64,000 nt of DNA, from assembly GCA_002104905.1 (NCBI GenBank), contig MCFE01000121.1, positions 62,001 to 126,000 on the forward strand. The letters run 5' to 3'. The notes under the pieces were generated by a model. That model ran no database searches and was not told where the DNA came from. It saw nothing but the letters and a program-made list of their open reading frames with translations. Each line of letters begins with the position of its first letter. The first letter of the stretch is position 1. The DNA is from Basidiobolus meristosporus CBS 931.73. Lineage: Eukaryota; Basidiobolomycota; Basidiobolomycetes; Basidiobolales; Basidiobolaceae. Below, one piece after another: positions 10,990 through 23,249 of the stretch. Made by a program: the position numbers and the translations under genes.

Positions 10990-11355
10990 TCCTAAAGTCT
11001 TGATATAAGAGTTGCTGAGGAATAGCAAGTTTAGCTAGTATTGTATTCACTACAACTTGAACTGATTGTTCTTGAGGTTCCAGCAGCTCCTTACATATGT
11101 CTTGCCAGATTAATTGCCAACAACTTTTATTTTTTAATGTAGGATGTGGCTGATGACTCATTTAATTCCATCATCATCACCCAGTTTGATTATACTTAAT
11201 ATATGAATATCTGTAAGATAAGGGTCTGCTATTTCATCAGCTGACACCACTAATGAGCTGATAGGCAACACTGATATACTGATAGGCAAAAAATAAAACT
11301 AATTGATTTGATTAAAGCTGATCTCACTTAAACATTCAAGTTGTAAATGATAACA
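10990..11355 (-). repeat. 5' LTR of Gypsy-A copy A2
   Basis: A decayed 366-bp Gypsy-A LTR that ends AAATGATAACA. It differs much more from the A1 and A3 LTRs than they differ from each other, which fits A2 being oldest. Confidence 0.8.
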
Positions 11356-11830
11356 GTCTCCCCAGCATCCTGTCCTACATCACTACCAATCCTGGATAGC
11401 TATACCCTATGAAAATCATTGTGACAATCCTGTCAAAAGGCTGATGCAAATTCCAATGCCTGCAACAAAGAGGTATTGACCCCATCAGGATACTATGCCA
11501 AGACCATCAATTAATTTGCGCCCTAGATTCCACAAAGAATTGATCAATTTTCCATCACAACAATACAATAATGGCTTTTAACTGATTCTCTGCCAATTGT
11601 CTCTCATTCTGATCCTGGACACTCTACCACCTCCTGAGTTTGCATGCATTGAGTGGCTATAGCCTCTTTTTCACACTCCTTACTTCTTGACTTGACCATT
11701 TCTCTTACTTATCATTTGTGCAAATGGATTTATTTCTGTTGAAACTTCAGTTGAACCTCAATTGCCAATTATATAGACCCATACAAGTCCCTTTACTGTA
11801 CATCAACAGTAAGCCTAACCCCACACTCTG
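11356..11830. other. Unassigned AT-rich sequence
   Basis: I see no conserved reading frame and no match to other parts of the window. The first bases (GTCTCCCCAGC) resemble a Gypsy-A polypurine tract read on the other strand, so this LTR could once have been shared with a lost neighbour. Confidence 0.4.
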
Positions 11831-12366
11831 TTTCAATATAAGATGTGATCTTGACTTAACAAACTTATCAAGAAATGGTGATAGTAGTTGTGTTTTGGTT
11901 TAGTTATAAAGAAGCTCAGTATTTATACCTTTGTAGAAGTAATACAACTGCAACACTAGGTAAGGAGGGCTTCTCAACATTGAGAAGCTTTCTGTAACAG
12001 TTTCAGGGTTGATAAATAATGTCTGGTAAAAGTGCTAATATGATCTTGACTTTAGGAACAAAGGATCATAGATCTGAGGAAAGTGGCAAGGTTAGGGTTG
12101 TATATTAGTCCTACAGTGATTAAGACTAGTCTAGTATTGTTGAGTCAACTTCTAGCTGCTGAATGATACCAAATAGTTCAATATTTTAACATTCTGTACA
12201 AGTAACTGCATTGGAAATCACCACTTGGAATAATCACAGGTTCATATATCTGAAAGAGAGTGCCAAAGTTAGGGGTACAAATGAGTCTATTGTAATTAAG
12301 ACCTGGCCGTAATTGTTAAATAATTTTTAGCTGCCAAACCATACCAACTAGTTCAATGTCCCAACA
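11831..12366 (-). repeat. Decayed Copia-A LTR with a partial second copy
   Basis: Positions 11831-12191 align to the 368-bp LTR of Copia-A1 (shared AAACTTATCAAGAAATGG, AAGAAGCTCAGTATTTATACC, GCTGAATGATACCAAATAG). A second copy of only the last ~140 bp follows at about 12225-12366 and ends CCCAACA. A purine-tract remnant and pol follow, so this is the 3' end of a minus-strand copy. Confidence 0.75.
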
Positions 12367-13619
12367 CTTCTCCTACACAAATAGTTTCTTAATCCTTATT
12401 CCTCTCTGAGATTCTCAAACTATAGCCTAGCTAGTGATCCACTCAATATATCTACCACCAATCTGTTAGTTGGGCAGTAAACCAACTCTACCAAGCTATT
12501 TTCTACAGCTTTGCTAACAAAGTGGTGTTGCATGTATAGTTCTAGCATGGTTTGTTGGACCTTGGAACTGATGAAATACAACTTAGATTACTCTTGTAAA
12601 TGTCTGTTGGTTCATCTGAAAAAAAACTTAAGTCATTGAATGCTTTTTGTAATCATTTAGCCTCCTTAGTTGCTTGACAAGCAGGCATACACTTTGCCTC
12701 AGCTGTGGAGAGTGCTATTGTTGATTTTATCTGACAATTCCAATTGATAGCCACACCAGCATACAGTAATACATACCCAGTGGCAGAGCATCTGCCAATC
12801 AGATCCCTACCCAGTCTGAATTAATATCACCATAAAATCCTTGCCTGTTAGCAGCTCTAGAGTGTTCAAGCATCAAACTTGTGGTACCTTGTATATATCT
12901 GAAAATCTACTTGACTGCTGTAATTTGATCGAATCCATAATTATGCATTACTTGAATATTTGTTACTACTGCCACAGCAATGTCTGGAAGTGTAAATACT
13001 ATTACAAAAATCAGGCTACTAATCATTGATTGGTTGGGGAAGTTTTTGTTCAAATTTAAGCATTTTTGACCAAAGACTGACTGAAATTTGCACAATTTTA
13101 GGTTATCTGTCATGGGGATTGCTGCAGGCTTGCAATTTAACATTTTGAAGCATCTAAGATTGTGTCTTATATACTTAGACTGATTCAACACAATTTTCTG
13201 CGTGGGTTTGTCAAATTTGACCTTATTCATAAGGAAATAGCTCAATTTTCCAGGATCTTGCATCCCAAGCTTACTGAAGATATCTGATTTTGTCTGTTTA
13301 AGTGTCTACTGGTCACTTGTTGCTACTATTAAGTTGTCAACATAGAGTAAAGGGTGATCACACCCTTTTTGAGCTGCTTCACATATATACATTATCTGCA
13401 GTGCAATAAATGAACATAATCTCCTCTGAATATATGTCAATCTTGTACTATGCTCTAGGTGCCTGTTTAAATCTATAGAGCAATACTCTGAGTTTGCACA
13501 CCTTATAGGGGCCTTTTGGGTTGGTAAAAACCTCTGGTTGCTCCATATTTTCAGTCAGTTGTAGTTCCCATTTAGAAAGGATGTTTTATGTCCCTTCAAT
13601 CAAGACCTAGACTGTATAC
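12367..13619 (-). pseudogene. Copia-A relic: RT C-terminus and RNase H
   Basis: The strand matches Copia-A1 pol from the RT thumb to the end of RNase H. The clearest piece is 12907-13263, equivalent to the GKLSYFLGIEVKF...CKPAATPM region. Stops and frameshifts are frequent. It is cut at 13619 by the Gypsy-A3 LTR, at the point equivalent to CTAGACTGTGTAC in Copia-A1 (about 18523-18535). Confidence 0.8.
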
Positions 13620-13983
13620 TGTTACAAGTCTTGATATAAGAGTTGTAGAGGAACAGGGAGTTTAGCTAGTATTGTATTCACTAAAACTTGAACTGATCTT
13701 TATTGAGGTTCCAGTAGCTCCTTATATGCATTTTGCCCAATTAGTTGCTGATTAATTGTATTTCCTAATGTAGGCTGTGGCTGATGACTCATTTGATTGC
13801 ATCATCTTCACCCAATAAGATCCTACTTGATATCTATTTCTGACTGATAAGGATCTGCTGGTTTATTTGCTTACTGATACTACTAATTTGATAGATAATA
13901 CTGATATTCTGATGAGCTAAACATATAGCTTGATTTGACTAAAAACTGATCTAACTTAAACATTCAAGCGGCAGATCATAAAA
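13620..13983 (-). repeat. 3' LTR of Gypsy-A3
   Basis: 364 bp, starts TGTTACAAG, ends GATCATAAAA (terminal C changed to A), followed by the purine-tract complement TTCTCCACTGC. Confidence 0.85.
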
Positions 13984-16895
13984 TTCTCCACTGCTTATGT
14001 TGAGAGAGTTCTCCTGAATCTCTTTTCTTGTGATACCAATATCTTGATGGTTCAATATTGTCAGCATGTCTTGCAAGCTTGAGTCTATCCCTATGCACAA
14101 AGTCTTCCTGGATATTGCCCTGTTTGTCCACTAGTTGGTAAGTTGCAAATGGACATTCTATGATGATCTTGAATGGTCCTGTCCATTGTGTCACAAGCTT
14201 CTTCCAAGTGTTGTTACTTAGCACTATAAAGTTCCCAACTGTCAATGCCTCTGGTGATATAGTCTTATCAAATCTTTGCTTCATCTTTTCTGCACTTTGA
14301 GATACTTTGTTTTGTGCCTCTTAATGTCTTTGTTTTGGTGGCTGGTGTCTACTTGGCTCACTGAGCTCATCTTCTAAGGCACCCATAAGCTTTGGTTATG
14401 TGAGATCCCCTGCAATCCTTGGTTCACATCCATACACTTAGTAAAATGGCAATTGCCAGGTGGTGTTGTGTACTCTGACTCTGCATGCAAAGAGTGCTTG
14501 GTCTATATACTCATCCCATCTACTGACAACTCCATTTGCATACTTGGTCAGCATTTTTCCAAGTAATCCATTAAACCACTCAGTGACTCCATTAGTTCTG
14601 GGATAATATGCCAAGGTTTTCAAGTGATTGATCTGCTGCATTTCCAGGTAAGCTTCCAATGTCTTTGCCATAAAGTTTGCACCTCTATCAGATAGAATCT
14701 CTGCAGGGCATCCAAACTTCATAAGGATCTGATGGTATATGAAACTTGTAACTTCTTATTCACTGGCTATAGGTACAGCTTTAGCCACTGACCATTGAGT
14801 GGTATGGTCAATTGCTGCTAGGATCCAATGGTTGCATTTCCTGGTAGTTGGCAGTCTTCCAATAAAGCCAATTCCCCATCTTTCAAATGGTCTTACAGGC
14901 TCCAAGGGAAAAATGTTCAGCAATTCTCTGTGGTTGGCCTTGGTTAATTTGGCAATTTGGGCTTGTTTTCACCAGCTTCTCAATGTCATGTTTCATTCTG
15001 GGCCTCCATGCACTGGCTTTCACAAGGCTATAGGCTCCTTCAATTCCAAGATGTCAATATCTATTGTGTAGCTTATGTATTAAATCCAGGTGAGAAACAT
15101 AAGGGCAATAGGCAATAAGGCATCCATCAACAATTTGGTAGAGTGTGTCATCCTGTACTACAAATTTGCCAGCTTCATCCCGGATTATCTTCTTGATATC
15201 CTCATTCATCTCATCAGGAATGGCTTAGTCCTCCAAGTACTTTGGTAATAGGCTAGGCCAATCTGAATCATGCACCAAGTTGGGTTGCGCAACTTGATCT
15301 AATCATGATAAAGCATCAGCATTTGTGTTGTTATTTCCAGCGCAGTAGACAATCTCCAAGTCAAATAGCTGAATATTTTCACTCCATCTTGGGATTCTTC
15401 TAGAGAGTACCTTCTGAGTAAATATATACTTGAGGGAGGCATGATCAGTCTTCACAGTGCATTTGACTCCTTCAATATAGCATCTCCATGTCTTCAAACA
15501 GTGTATCATAGCAAGCATCTCCTTCTCATGCACTAGATAGTTTTGTTCTGCTGAGTTCAGTTTCTTGGACTCAAAGGCAACGGGATAGTCCTTTCCCTTG
15601 TGTTCTTGGCTCAACACTCCACCAATTACATAATCTGAAGCATCTGTGCACAGAGTAAACTTTTTTCTGAAGTCAGGTATTCTTAAGCTGCCAAGCTTAG
15701 CAAGTTCATTCTTGAGCATTTGGAAGGCAGTTTCACAAGCTATGTCCCACTTGTAGGTATTGTCTTTCTTTAGGATATCAGTTAAAGGGGCTGCAATACT
15801 TGCAAAGGACTTGACAAATCTCCAATAATAGGAAACCATTCCAAGGAATGATCTGAGCCCTGATATGCTAAGGGGCTGCTTCAGATTCTTGATAACTTCA
15901 GCCTTCTTAGGGTCTAAGGTTACTCCTGGGCTAGTCACTATGAGTCCCAGATATTCAACATGTTCCTTGAAAAATTCACACTTGGGTAGCTTGCCGTAAA
16001 TCTTGTTCTCTCTTAGATTCTTCAAGACCTTTTCAGTGTGGACCAAGTGATCCTCTTCTGTCTTGCTGTATATAAATATATCATCTAGGTAGATTATGAC
16101 AAACTTGTCTAAGTACTCCTGGAAGACAGTCTGCATCAGGGTCATGAATGTTGCAGGGGCATTGGTGAGGCCAAAACTTGTGACTAAGTACTTGTAATGT
16201 CCATATCTGGTCCTGAATGCTGTCTTAGGGATGTCTTCTGGCTTAACTCTAATCTGGTTGTATCCTGACATGAGGTCAATCTTGCTAAGAATAGTGGCTC
16301 CATTGAGTTGGTCCAAAAGCACATCAATCCAAGGTATGGGGTACTTATTCTTCACGGCAACTGAGTTGAGGGTACTGTAGTCAATGCACATCCTAAGTGC
16401 CCCATCCTTCTCCTTCACAAAAAGTACTGGTGCTTGCCAAGGTGACTTGCTGGGTCTGATATATCCTTGGTCCAGTAACTGATCTATTTGTCTCTTCATC
16501 TCTTCCAACTCCAATAGACTCATTCTGTAAGGTGTCTTACTCACTGGAGCACCATCTCATGTCTCAATGGCATGATCCATGTCTCTGACTGGTGGTAGGC
16601 TTACAAGCTCTTCTGGAAACACATCTGAATATTCCTTCAAAGGAGTTTGGCCCTTCTGGGGTACTGGAGTAGAGGAATACTCCTGTAATACTGCCATGAG
16701 GAACATCTGGGTGCCATTTCTTAGTGCTCTACAGAACTGTTTCTTGCTAAGCTCACTTGTTTCACACATACTGGAATTGACCAAGTTGAAATCTAGCCTG
16801 ACAGGTAATAGCTCATAGGTCTTGTTGTCCTTCTGGACCTGAGTTGCATGGGTTCTCCAGTTGATTGATGGATTACAACAAAATAGCCAGGTTTT
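13984..16895 (-). pseudogene. Gypsy-A3 pol: RT, RNase H, integrase
   Basis: An open frame of 413 codons (16544-15303) contains RT with YLDD and RNase H up to the [11 protein letters not shown] region. Upstream, 16784-16557 gives the protease-RT linker. Downstream, integrase is broken into 14722-14438 (with the LSDRG Asp intact and TNGVTEWFN) and 14284-13976 (tail with GPFKI). The region between 15070 and 15300 is in another frame. At least four lesions prevent a single Pol. Confidence 0.8.
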
Positions 16896-17263
16896 TGTTG
16901 CAATTTAAGAAGTGATCTGGATATAAGGAACTTATCAAGAAATAGTGATAATAGTTGAACTATTGTTTATTCATAAAGAAGCTCAGTATTTATACCTTTG
17001 TGGAAGTAATACAGCTGCAACACTGGTAGGGAGGGTTTCTCAATATTCAGGAGCATTCTGTAACAGTTTCAGGGTTAGTACATAATGTTTGGTAATAGTG
17101 CTAATTTGATCCTGACTATAGGGGAATAATCATAAGATCATATATATGGAGAAAGTGGCAAAGTTAAGGCAGTAAATGAGTCCTACAGTGACTAAGACTA
17201 GCCTAGAATTGTTAAGTAAATTTTTAGCTGCTGAATGATACCAAATAGTCCAATATTTCAACA
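16896..17263 (-). repeat. 3' LTR of Copia-A1 (368 bp)
   Basis: Starts TGTTGCAATT, ends TTTCAACA, and is followed on the inner side by CTCCCCCTCAAC. That is the complement of the polypurine tract GTTGAGGGGGAG (17264-17275). Confidence 0.95.
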
Positions 17264-20200
17264 CTCCCCCTCAACTAAATAATTTCTTAATCCCAATTTC
17301 TCTCTAAGGATCTCAAACTGTGGCCTAGCTAGTGGCTTTGTCAATATGTCTGCCACCATTTTGTCAGTTGGGCAGTAAACCAGCTCTACTAAGTTATTTT
17401 CTACAGCTTCCCTCACAAAGTGATGCTGTATATCAATGTGCTTAGTTCTGGCATGATTAGTAGGATTTCTAGCTAATGAAATACAACTTTGATTATCCTT
17501 GTAAATACATGTTGGTTCACCTGAATTAAAACCTAAGTCTTTGAATAATTTTTGTAGCCATATAGCCTCCTTAGTTGCTTGACATGCAGCCATATATTTG
17601 GCTTCAGTTGTAGATAGTGCCACAGTTGGTTGTTTCTTGCAATTCCAAGTAATAGCTGCACCAGCATAAAGAAATACATAGCCTGTGGTAGAGCGTCTGT
17701 CAATCAAATCCCTACCCCAATCTGAATCACTATAACCATCAAATTTTTGCCTATTAGCTGCTCCAGAGTATTCCAGTACCATATTTATGGTACCTTGTCG
17801 ATATCTGAAAATCCGCTTAACTGCTGCAATTTGATCTGATCCATAATTCTGCATGAATTGACTGACTATTCCAACTGCTACTGCAATATCTGGACATGTA
17901 GACACCATCAAGTACATTAGGCTACCGACCATTGATTGATAGGGAAAGTTTTGGTCCATATTTGAGCCGTTTTCATCTATAACTGGCAGAGATTTGCTTA
18001 ATTTCAGGTTATTGTCCATAGGGGTTGCTGCAGGTTTGCAATTTTCCATTTTGAAGCGTCTAAGAATGCCCCTGATGTACTTAGACTGATTCAGCACAAT
18101 TTTCTGCGTAGGTATGTCAAATTTGACCTCAATTCCAAGAAAATAGCTCAATTTTCCAAGATCTTTCATCTCAAACTTGCTGAAGAGATCTGATTTCGTC
18201 TGTTTAAGTGCCTCTTGATCACTTGTAGCTATAATTAGGTCGTCCGCATAAAGAACTAGGATGATCACACCCTTTTTGAGCTGTTTCACATATATACTGT
18301 GATCTGCAGTGCTACGAGAGAACCCAATTTCCTCTAGATATGTGTCAATCTTGTTATACCATGCTCTGGGTGCCTGCTTAAGCCCATACAACAATTTTCT
18401 AAGTTGCACACCTTATGGGGGCTTTTTGGATCGGTAAAACCTTCTGGTTGCTCCATATATATAGTTTCTTGCAAATCCCCATTTAGAAAGGCTGTTTTGA
18501 CGTCCATTTGGTGTAGATCTAGACTGTGTACAGCTGCCAGGGCTAGAACTGTCCTAATAGAGTTAAACTTGGCAACCGGAGCAAATGTTTCCTTAAAGTC
18601 TAGTCCCTGGATCTGGGAATAGCCTTTAGCTACCAATCTAGCCTTGTACTTATCAACAGCACCATTTGAGGTTATCTTGATCTTGCAGACCCATCTACAT
18701 CCTATTGGCTTTCACCCATTTGGTAAATCTACCAATTCCCACGTTTTTGCCTTGATCAGTGATTGGTACTCCTCCTGCATGGCTTGTTGCCACTTAGTAG
18801 CATCTGGACCTTGCATTGCCTGTTCCAGATTCTGAGGTTTGGCACATAAGGCAAGATAAGCTTCTTCATGATCATTGGATGTCTGCCACCAGGATCCAGG
18901 GGCATTTCTTATTCTGGTAGATCTCCTAACTGGGATAATCTGTTCTGATCTGGAACTGGTAGAAGTATCTTCCATCTCTGGCTGGATTTGGTACGTATCT
19001 TCTTCATTTGTGTTGATTGCATCATCAGGCAGCTGGCCAATGATTTATGTGGCTTTCTGATCTGAATTCTCCTCAAATACAATGTCCCTGCTCTTGATCA
19101 GCTTCTGAATTTTGCCATCATACACTCTATACCCTTTAGTATCTTCACAATACCCAAGAAAGATCCCTTTTCTACTCTTTGGTTCCAACTTTGAGCATTT
19201 TTTGTCAGGGATGTGATAAAAACATCACTGCCAAAGATCCTGAGGTGCTGGAGATCTGGTTTTTTGCCTGTATATGCTTCAAAGGGTGTAGAATCACGTA
19301 GTGCTGTTGTTGGGCATCTGTTCTTGATGTATACAGCGGTAGCAACAGATTCAGCCCAAAACGTGTAGTCCACTCCCTTATCATGTAGCATAGATCTTCC
19401 CATCTCTACTATTGTTCATTTGCACGTTCTGCTACTCCATTTTGCTGTGGAGTATGAGGAACTGTGGTCTGTTGAAGTATACCAGTAGACAAGCAGTATT
19501 TTGCAAACTCCTTTGAGCAGTATTCTCCTCCATTGTCACTTTGTAGTACCTTCAATTTACACCCAGTTTGTGTTTCTGCCATGTTCTTGAAGTGCTTAAA
19601 TGTCTCTAAAGCTTCATCCTTTGTTTTGAGGAAGTACACCCATGTTTATCTTGTCTTGTCATCAATAAACGTCATAAAGTATCTCTTGGCTCCAAAGGAC
19701 AGTGTTCTCATGGGGCCACATATGTCTGAGTGTACAATAGCCAATATTTCGGTGGTATTGATGCCTTCTGAGCTCTTGAAACGTTGCCTAGCTTGTTTGC
19801 CATATGAACATCCCTTACAAACATTCAATTTGATCGGAATTGAGTATTTTAGGCCCAAAACAAGCTGATTTTTCACCAATTGGCTCATTTTCTGTTCCCC
19901 TATGTGTCCTAGCCTCCTATGCCACGTCTCCCAGTTGGTTTCATCAGTTTCAGCAATGTTGACATACTCAGGTACAATGATCTTGCATTGTAACTTGTAT
20001 ATATTGTGATCTCTGATTCCCGAAGCTAATTTTTGTCCATTTTCACTCAATATTGAGCAGCTCAGCTTAGTAAAAACAAATTTCAGTCCCTGAGTAGTTG
20101 CTTTACTGACTGAGAGTAGGTTCTTAGCTATGCCAGGTACATAGAGTACGTCAGTCAGTTTTGCTATTGTTGCCCCTGAGTTATCACTCATATTTAGTTG

Positions 20201-21172
20201 TACAGACCCACTGGCGGTAGCTTCCAATGCAGAGTTATCTCCCAGATAAACCTTTCTTACGGGAATAGTCTTTAAGTTGCTGAACCAATCCTTTATACCA
20301 CAAATGTGCTGTGATGCTCCAGAGTCAATATACCATTCATTACTTCGGTTACTTGCACTCTCTTGTACAGTGACAAATAGCTGTTCATCAGTAGTTATAT
20401 GGTTTGCCTGCTCTAGTTTCTGTTTTTTGACTGCTTGTTTCTTCTTGCATTCTCTTGCCCAGTGTCCTGGCTTCTTACAATAGTTACAGCAGCCAGGTTT
20501 TCTTTGGTTTTGTTGCTTTCCCTTCTTTTCTGTATGTCTTTCTGAACTGAATAAAGCATTATCTTCAATTTTCTCTGCTTGATCATTACGTCTGAGTTCT
20601 TCATGGAGAAGTCTTCCTTTGACATAGTCTAAAGTCAAGTTATCTTCTCTGCTTTCAAAAGAAAGTATGAGTGGCTCATACTCGTCTGGTAGGCTGCAAA
20701 GCAGACAGAGTATCTTTTCTTCATCATCTACACCAGCATTAATACTGTAAAGTTCTTCTGCAAGTGTCTCCATTCTGGTAATGAGTTGTAGCATGTCATC
20801 ATCTGGCTTTTTTCTCATGTTGAAGAACTTTTGTTTCAAATAAAGCTTGCTTGATACTGACTTTGCTCTAAAGATCTTCTCTAAGGATTCCCATGCTGCT
20901 TCGGCAGTATTTGAGGCATGGATTTGTCCAATGAAGGAGTCTTGCACATTGATGCATATTGCATTGAAGGCCTTTCTCTCCTTCTCTTGAAACTTCTCCA
21001 CATCTTCTGCTGTTCCTTTGGGCTCAACTTTCTTTCCTGTTACTATGTTCCAAAGCTTTCTTTCCTCAAGGTGGATCTGCATCTTGATTCTCCAAAGTCT
21101 GTAGTTCTTCCCATCAAACCTCTCCTTTACAGGGAAGATGTTGGTATTGCTTTGTTTGCTGGTAGAAGTCAT
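17258..21172 (-). pseudogene. Copia-A1 Gag-Pol polyprotein, recently broken
   Basis: The ATG at 21172 opens 508 codons: Gag, a CX2CX4HX4C zinc knuckle (C229, C232, H237, C242), protease with DSG at 283-285, and the start of integrase (HSDICGPM, FIDDKTR). An in-frame TAA (19645-19643) sits where TRYTW would be expected. The frame continues (19639-19409) with SDNGGEY and PQQNGVAERAN. A 1-nt loss near 19416 shifts to 19403-19098. Further breaks occur around 19100-18975 and near 18400, between [13 protein letters not shown] and [11 protein letters not shown]. The last frame, 18409-17258, has the RT YADD box and a complete RNase H ending ILTKPLARP. The few lesions fit recent inactivation or assembly error. 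Confidence 0.9.
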
Positions 21173-21189
21173 CTTTAGAATAGATTAAG

Positions 21190-21208
21190 GCAATTGGGGC
21201 TCATAACC
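21190..21208 (-). other. Primer binding site of Copia-A1 (initiator tRNA-Met anticodon arm)
   Basis: Immediately inside the 5' LTR the element strand reads GGTTATGAGCCCC. It is complementary to GGGGCTCATAACC, the CAU anticodon loop and stem of initiator tRNA-Met. Copia-type elements are known to prime from this half-tRNA. Copia-B4 has the same sequence at 40518-40530. Confidence 0.8.
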
Positions 21209-21577
21209 TGTTGCAATTTAAGAAGTGATCTGGATATAAGGAACTTATCAAGAAATAGTGATAATAGTTGAACTATTGTTTATTCATAAAGAAGCTCAGT
21301 ATTTATACCTTTGTGGAAGTAATACAGCTGCAACACTAAGTAGGGAGGGTTTCTCAATATTCAGGAGCATTCTGTAACAGTTTCAGGGTTAGTACATAAT
21401 GTTTGGTAATAGTGCTAATTTGATCCTGACTATAGGGGAATAATCATAAGATCATATATCTGGAGAAAGTGGCAAAGTTAAGGCAGTAAATGAGTCCTAC
21501 AGTGACTAAGACTAGCCTAGAATTGTTAAATAAATTTTTAGCTGCTGAATGATACCAAATAGTCCAATATTTCAACA
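21209..21577 (-). repeat. 5' LTR of Copia-A1 (369 bp)
   Basis: Pairs with 16896-17263 at about 99% identity; bounded by TG...CA and the GTTTT duplication. Confidence 0.95.
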
Positions 21578-21582
21578 GTTTT

Positions 21583-22820
21583 CCCAAGTACAAGGTCAAA
21601 CTTGCAGTTCCAAAATATATAGGCCTGTAGCTTTTCTTCATAGTCATTGATCTTCATCCTTACTGGCTGAGTAAAACATTTGATTATGAGAGAGTTCCCA
21701 TCAGCTGTTGAGACTGAAGTTGATTTGGTGGGTTCCAAGTTGATTCCAGCTTTCAAAGCAAATTGCTCTGACATGTACTCATGTGATGCTCCTGAGTCAA
21801 TCATGATCTTGGCAGGTACTCCATTGATTACTCCATTCAAGTATAATAGCTTTCCTGAGTTTGAGATCTTCTGAGATAGGTATTCTTCTGTCATATGGAA
21901 GGTGAGTTCTGAGTCTTCTTCAAGTTCATCACCATGTTACTATGCTCCATGGCCTCAATATGGTTAAAGGTTGTTGATGGCTGGTGTCCATTTGTTCTCT
22001 GAGGGCAGTACTTTGCAATATGTCCCTGCTGGTGGCAATTGAAGCAAAGTCCTTTCTTCTTACATTCTTCTGAGGTAGGATTCTTCTGAATAGTGTCTAT
22101 TTCCATTGGTACTGCTTCTGATTGTCTTCTTTCATAGTGATTGTAGCCTCTCTGATAAGTCACTGTGGGCTTCCCAACTCCAGACATAGCTGAGTCATAG
22201 TCAATGGCAATCTTGACGGCTTCTTCAATAATGTGAGGTCTTTGATAATTCACTTCCTTACAAGTTCTTTCTTTCAACCCATCAATAAAGTATTTGGCTT
22301 GATCCAGTGGGTCCATTCTTTCAGTTTGCCCAAGTAGACATCTATATTCATAGATGTACTCTTGGACCATTCCTTTCTGTCTGAGTGTCTTCAACTTTCT
22401 TCTTAGTAGTATCTATTGGTGTGGGGGCTCAAAGGCTTCCTGTATTTCCAATACAAACTCATCACAGGTAGAGATGGTAGAGCATCCCATCATGGTGACT
22501 GACCTGATCTTGTTGTGGTACCATTGTAAAGCTGCGTCTGCCAGGTAAAAGGCTGCATAATGTAACTTGCTTTCTGGAGCAATTCCCTTAGCCTTGAAAG
22601 CTTCTTCAATCTGGAAGAACCAAGTTCCCATGCTTTCATTGACTCTACCATGTTACAGGTTGACCATCACACTAAAGTAGCTCTTGACAGGGTTTTGCTG
22701 GCTATGGGCCATGGTAGTCATTCCTTGTTGCTGCTAGCTAAGGGTCTGGAGTAACTGTTGCTGCTGGGCCTGGATTTGTTGCATAGCATTCTTCCATCCT
22801 TGATTTTCCAACATCTTGAG
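21583..22820 (-). pseudogene. Gypsy-A3 gag and protease start
   Basis: On the minus strand, gag opens at about 22813 (MLENQ...), but a stop lies within the Gln-rich start and a frameshift near 22410 separates 22631-22413 from 22394-21891. The zinc knuckle CFNCHQQGHIAKYC and the protease IDSGASHEYMS (21894-21583) are intact. The latter shows the usual DSGAS that copy A1 has lost. Copia-A1 interrupts the protease at 21578. Confidence 0.8.
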
Positions 22821-22872
22821 GGAGGCTTCTTCTTTCTTCAGGAGCAATGTTTCTTGTTATTGCTGCTACCAA

Positions 22873-23249
22873 TGTTACAAGTCTTGGTATAAGAGTTGTA
22901 GAGGAATAGGGAGTTTAGCTAGTATTGTATTCACTAAAACTTGAACTGATCTTTATTGAGGTTACAGCAGCTCCTTATATTCATTTTGCCAGATTAGTTG
23001 CTGACTAATTGTATTTCCTAATATAGGCCATGGCTGATGACTCATATGATTGCATCATCATCACCCAATAATATCCTACTTAATATATATATTTCTGTCT
23101 GATAAGGATTTTCTGATTTATTTGCTGACTAACGCTACCAATTTGATAGATAATACTGATGTACTAATATACTGATAACCTAAACATATAGCTAATTGAT
23201 TTGACTAAAAACTGATCTAACTTAAGCATTCAAGCGGCAGATCATAACA
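22873..23249 (-). repeat. 5' LTR of Gypsy-A3 (377 bp)
   Basis: Starts TGTTACAAG, ends ATCATAACA. It contains a small local insertion near 23160 (a repeated ACTGATGTACTAATATACTG), which explains the extra length. The PBS-like TTGGTAGCAGCAATAAC is adjacent on the element strand. Confidence 0.85.

Larger units (their letters stand above)
16896..21577 (-). mobile_element. Copia-A1, near full-length Ty1/Copia retrotransposon
   Basis: The 4682-bp element has LTRs at 16896-17263 and 21209-21577 that differ at only about four positions. The 5-bp duplication GTTTT (16891-16895 and 21578-21582) flanks it. Excision rejoins the Gypsy-A3 protease sequence AATAGCCAGGTTTTCCCAAGTAC. The order gag, zinc knuckle, protease, integrase, RT, RNase H (integrase before RT) is diagnostic of Ty1/Copia. 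It is one of the youngest insertions in the window. Confidence 0.95.
13620..23249 (-). mobile_element. Gypsy-A copy A3, split by Copia-A1
   Basis: The copy is bounded by LTRs at 13620-13983 and 22873-23249 and runs gag to integrase on the minus strand. It is split at the protease by Copia-A1 (16896-21577). No target duplication is visible: the left flank is Copia-A sequence (minus) and the right flank is Copia-B (plus). The outer junctions were therefore rearranged after insertion, or the two LTRs come from different insertions. Confidence 0.85.

Noticed and set aside
13620-23249. Target duplication of Gypsy-A3
   Set aside because: Flanks GTATAC and CTTTGA do not match, and the two sides belong to different retrotransposon families in opposite orientation.
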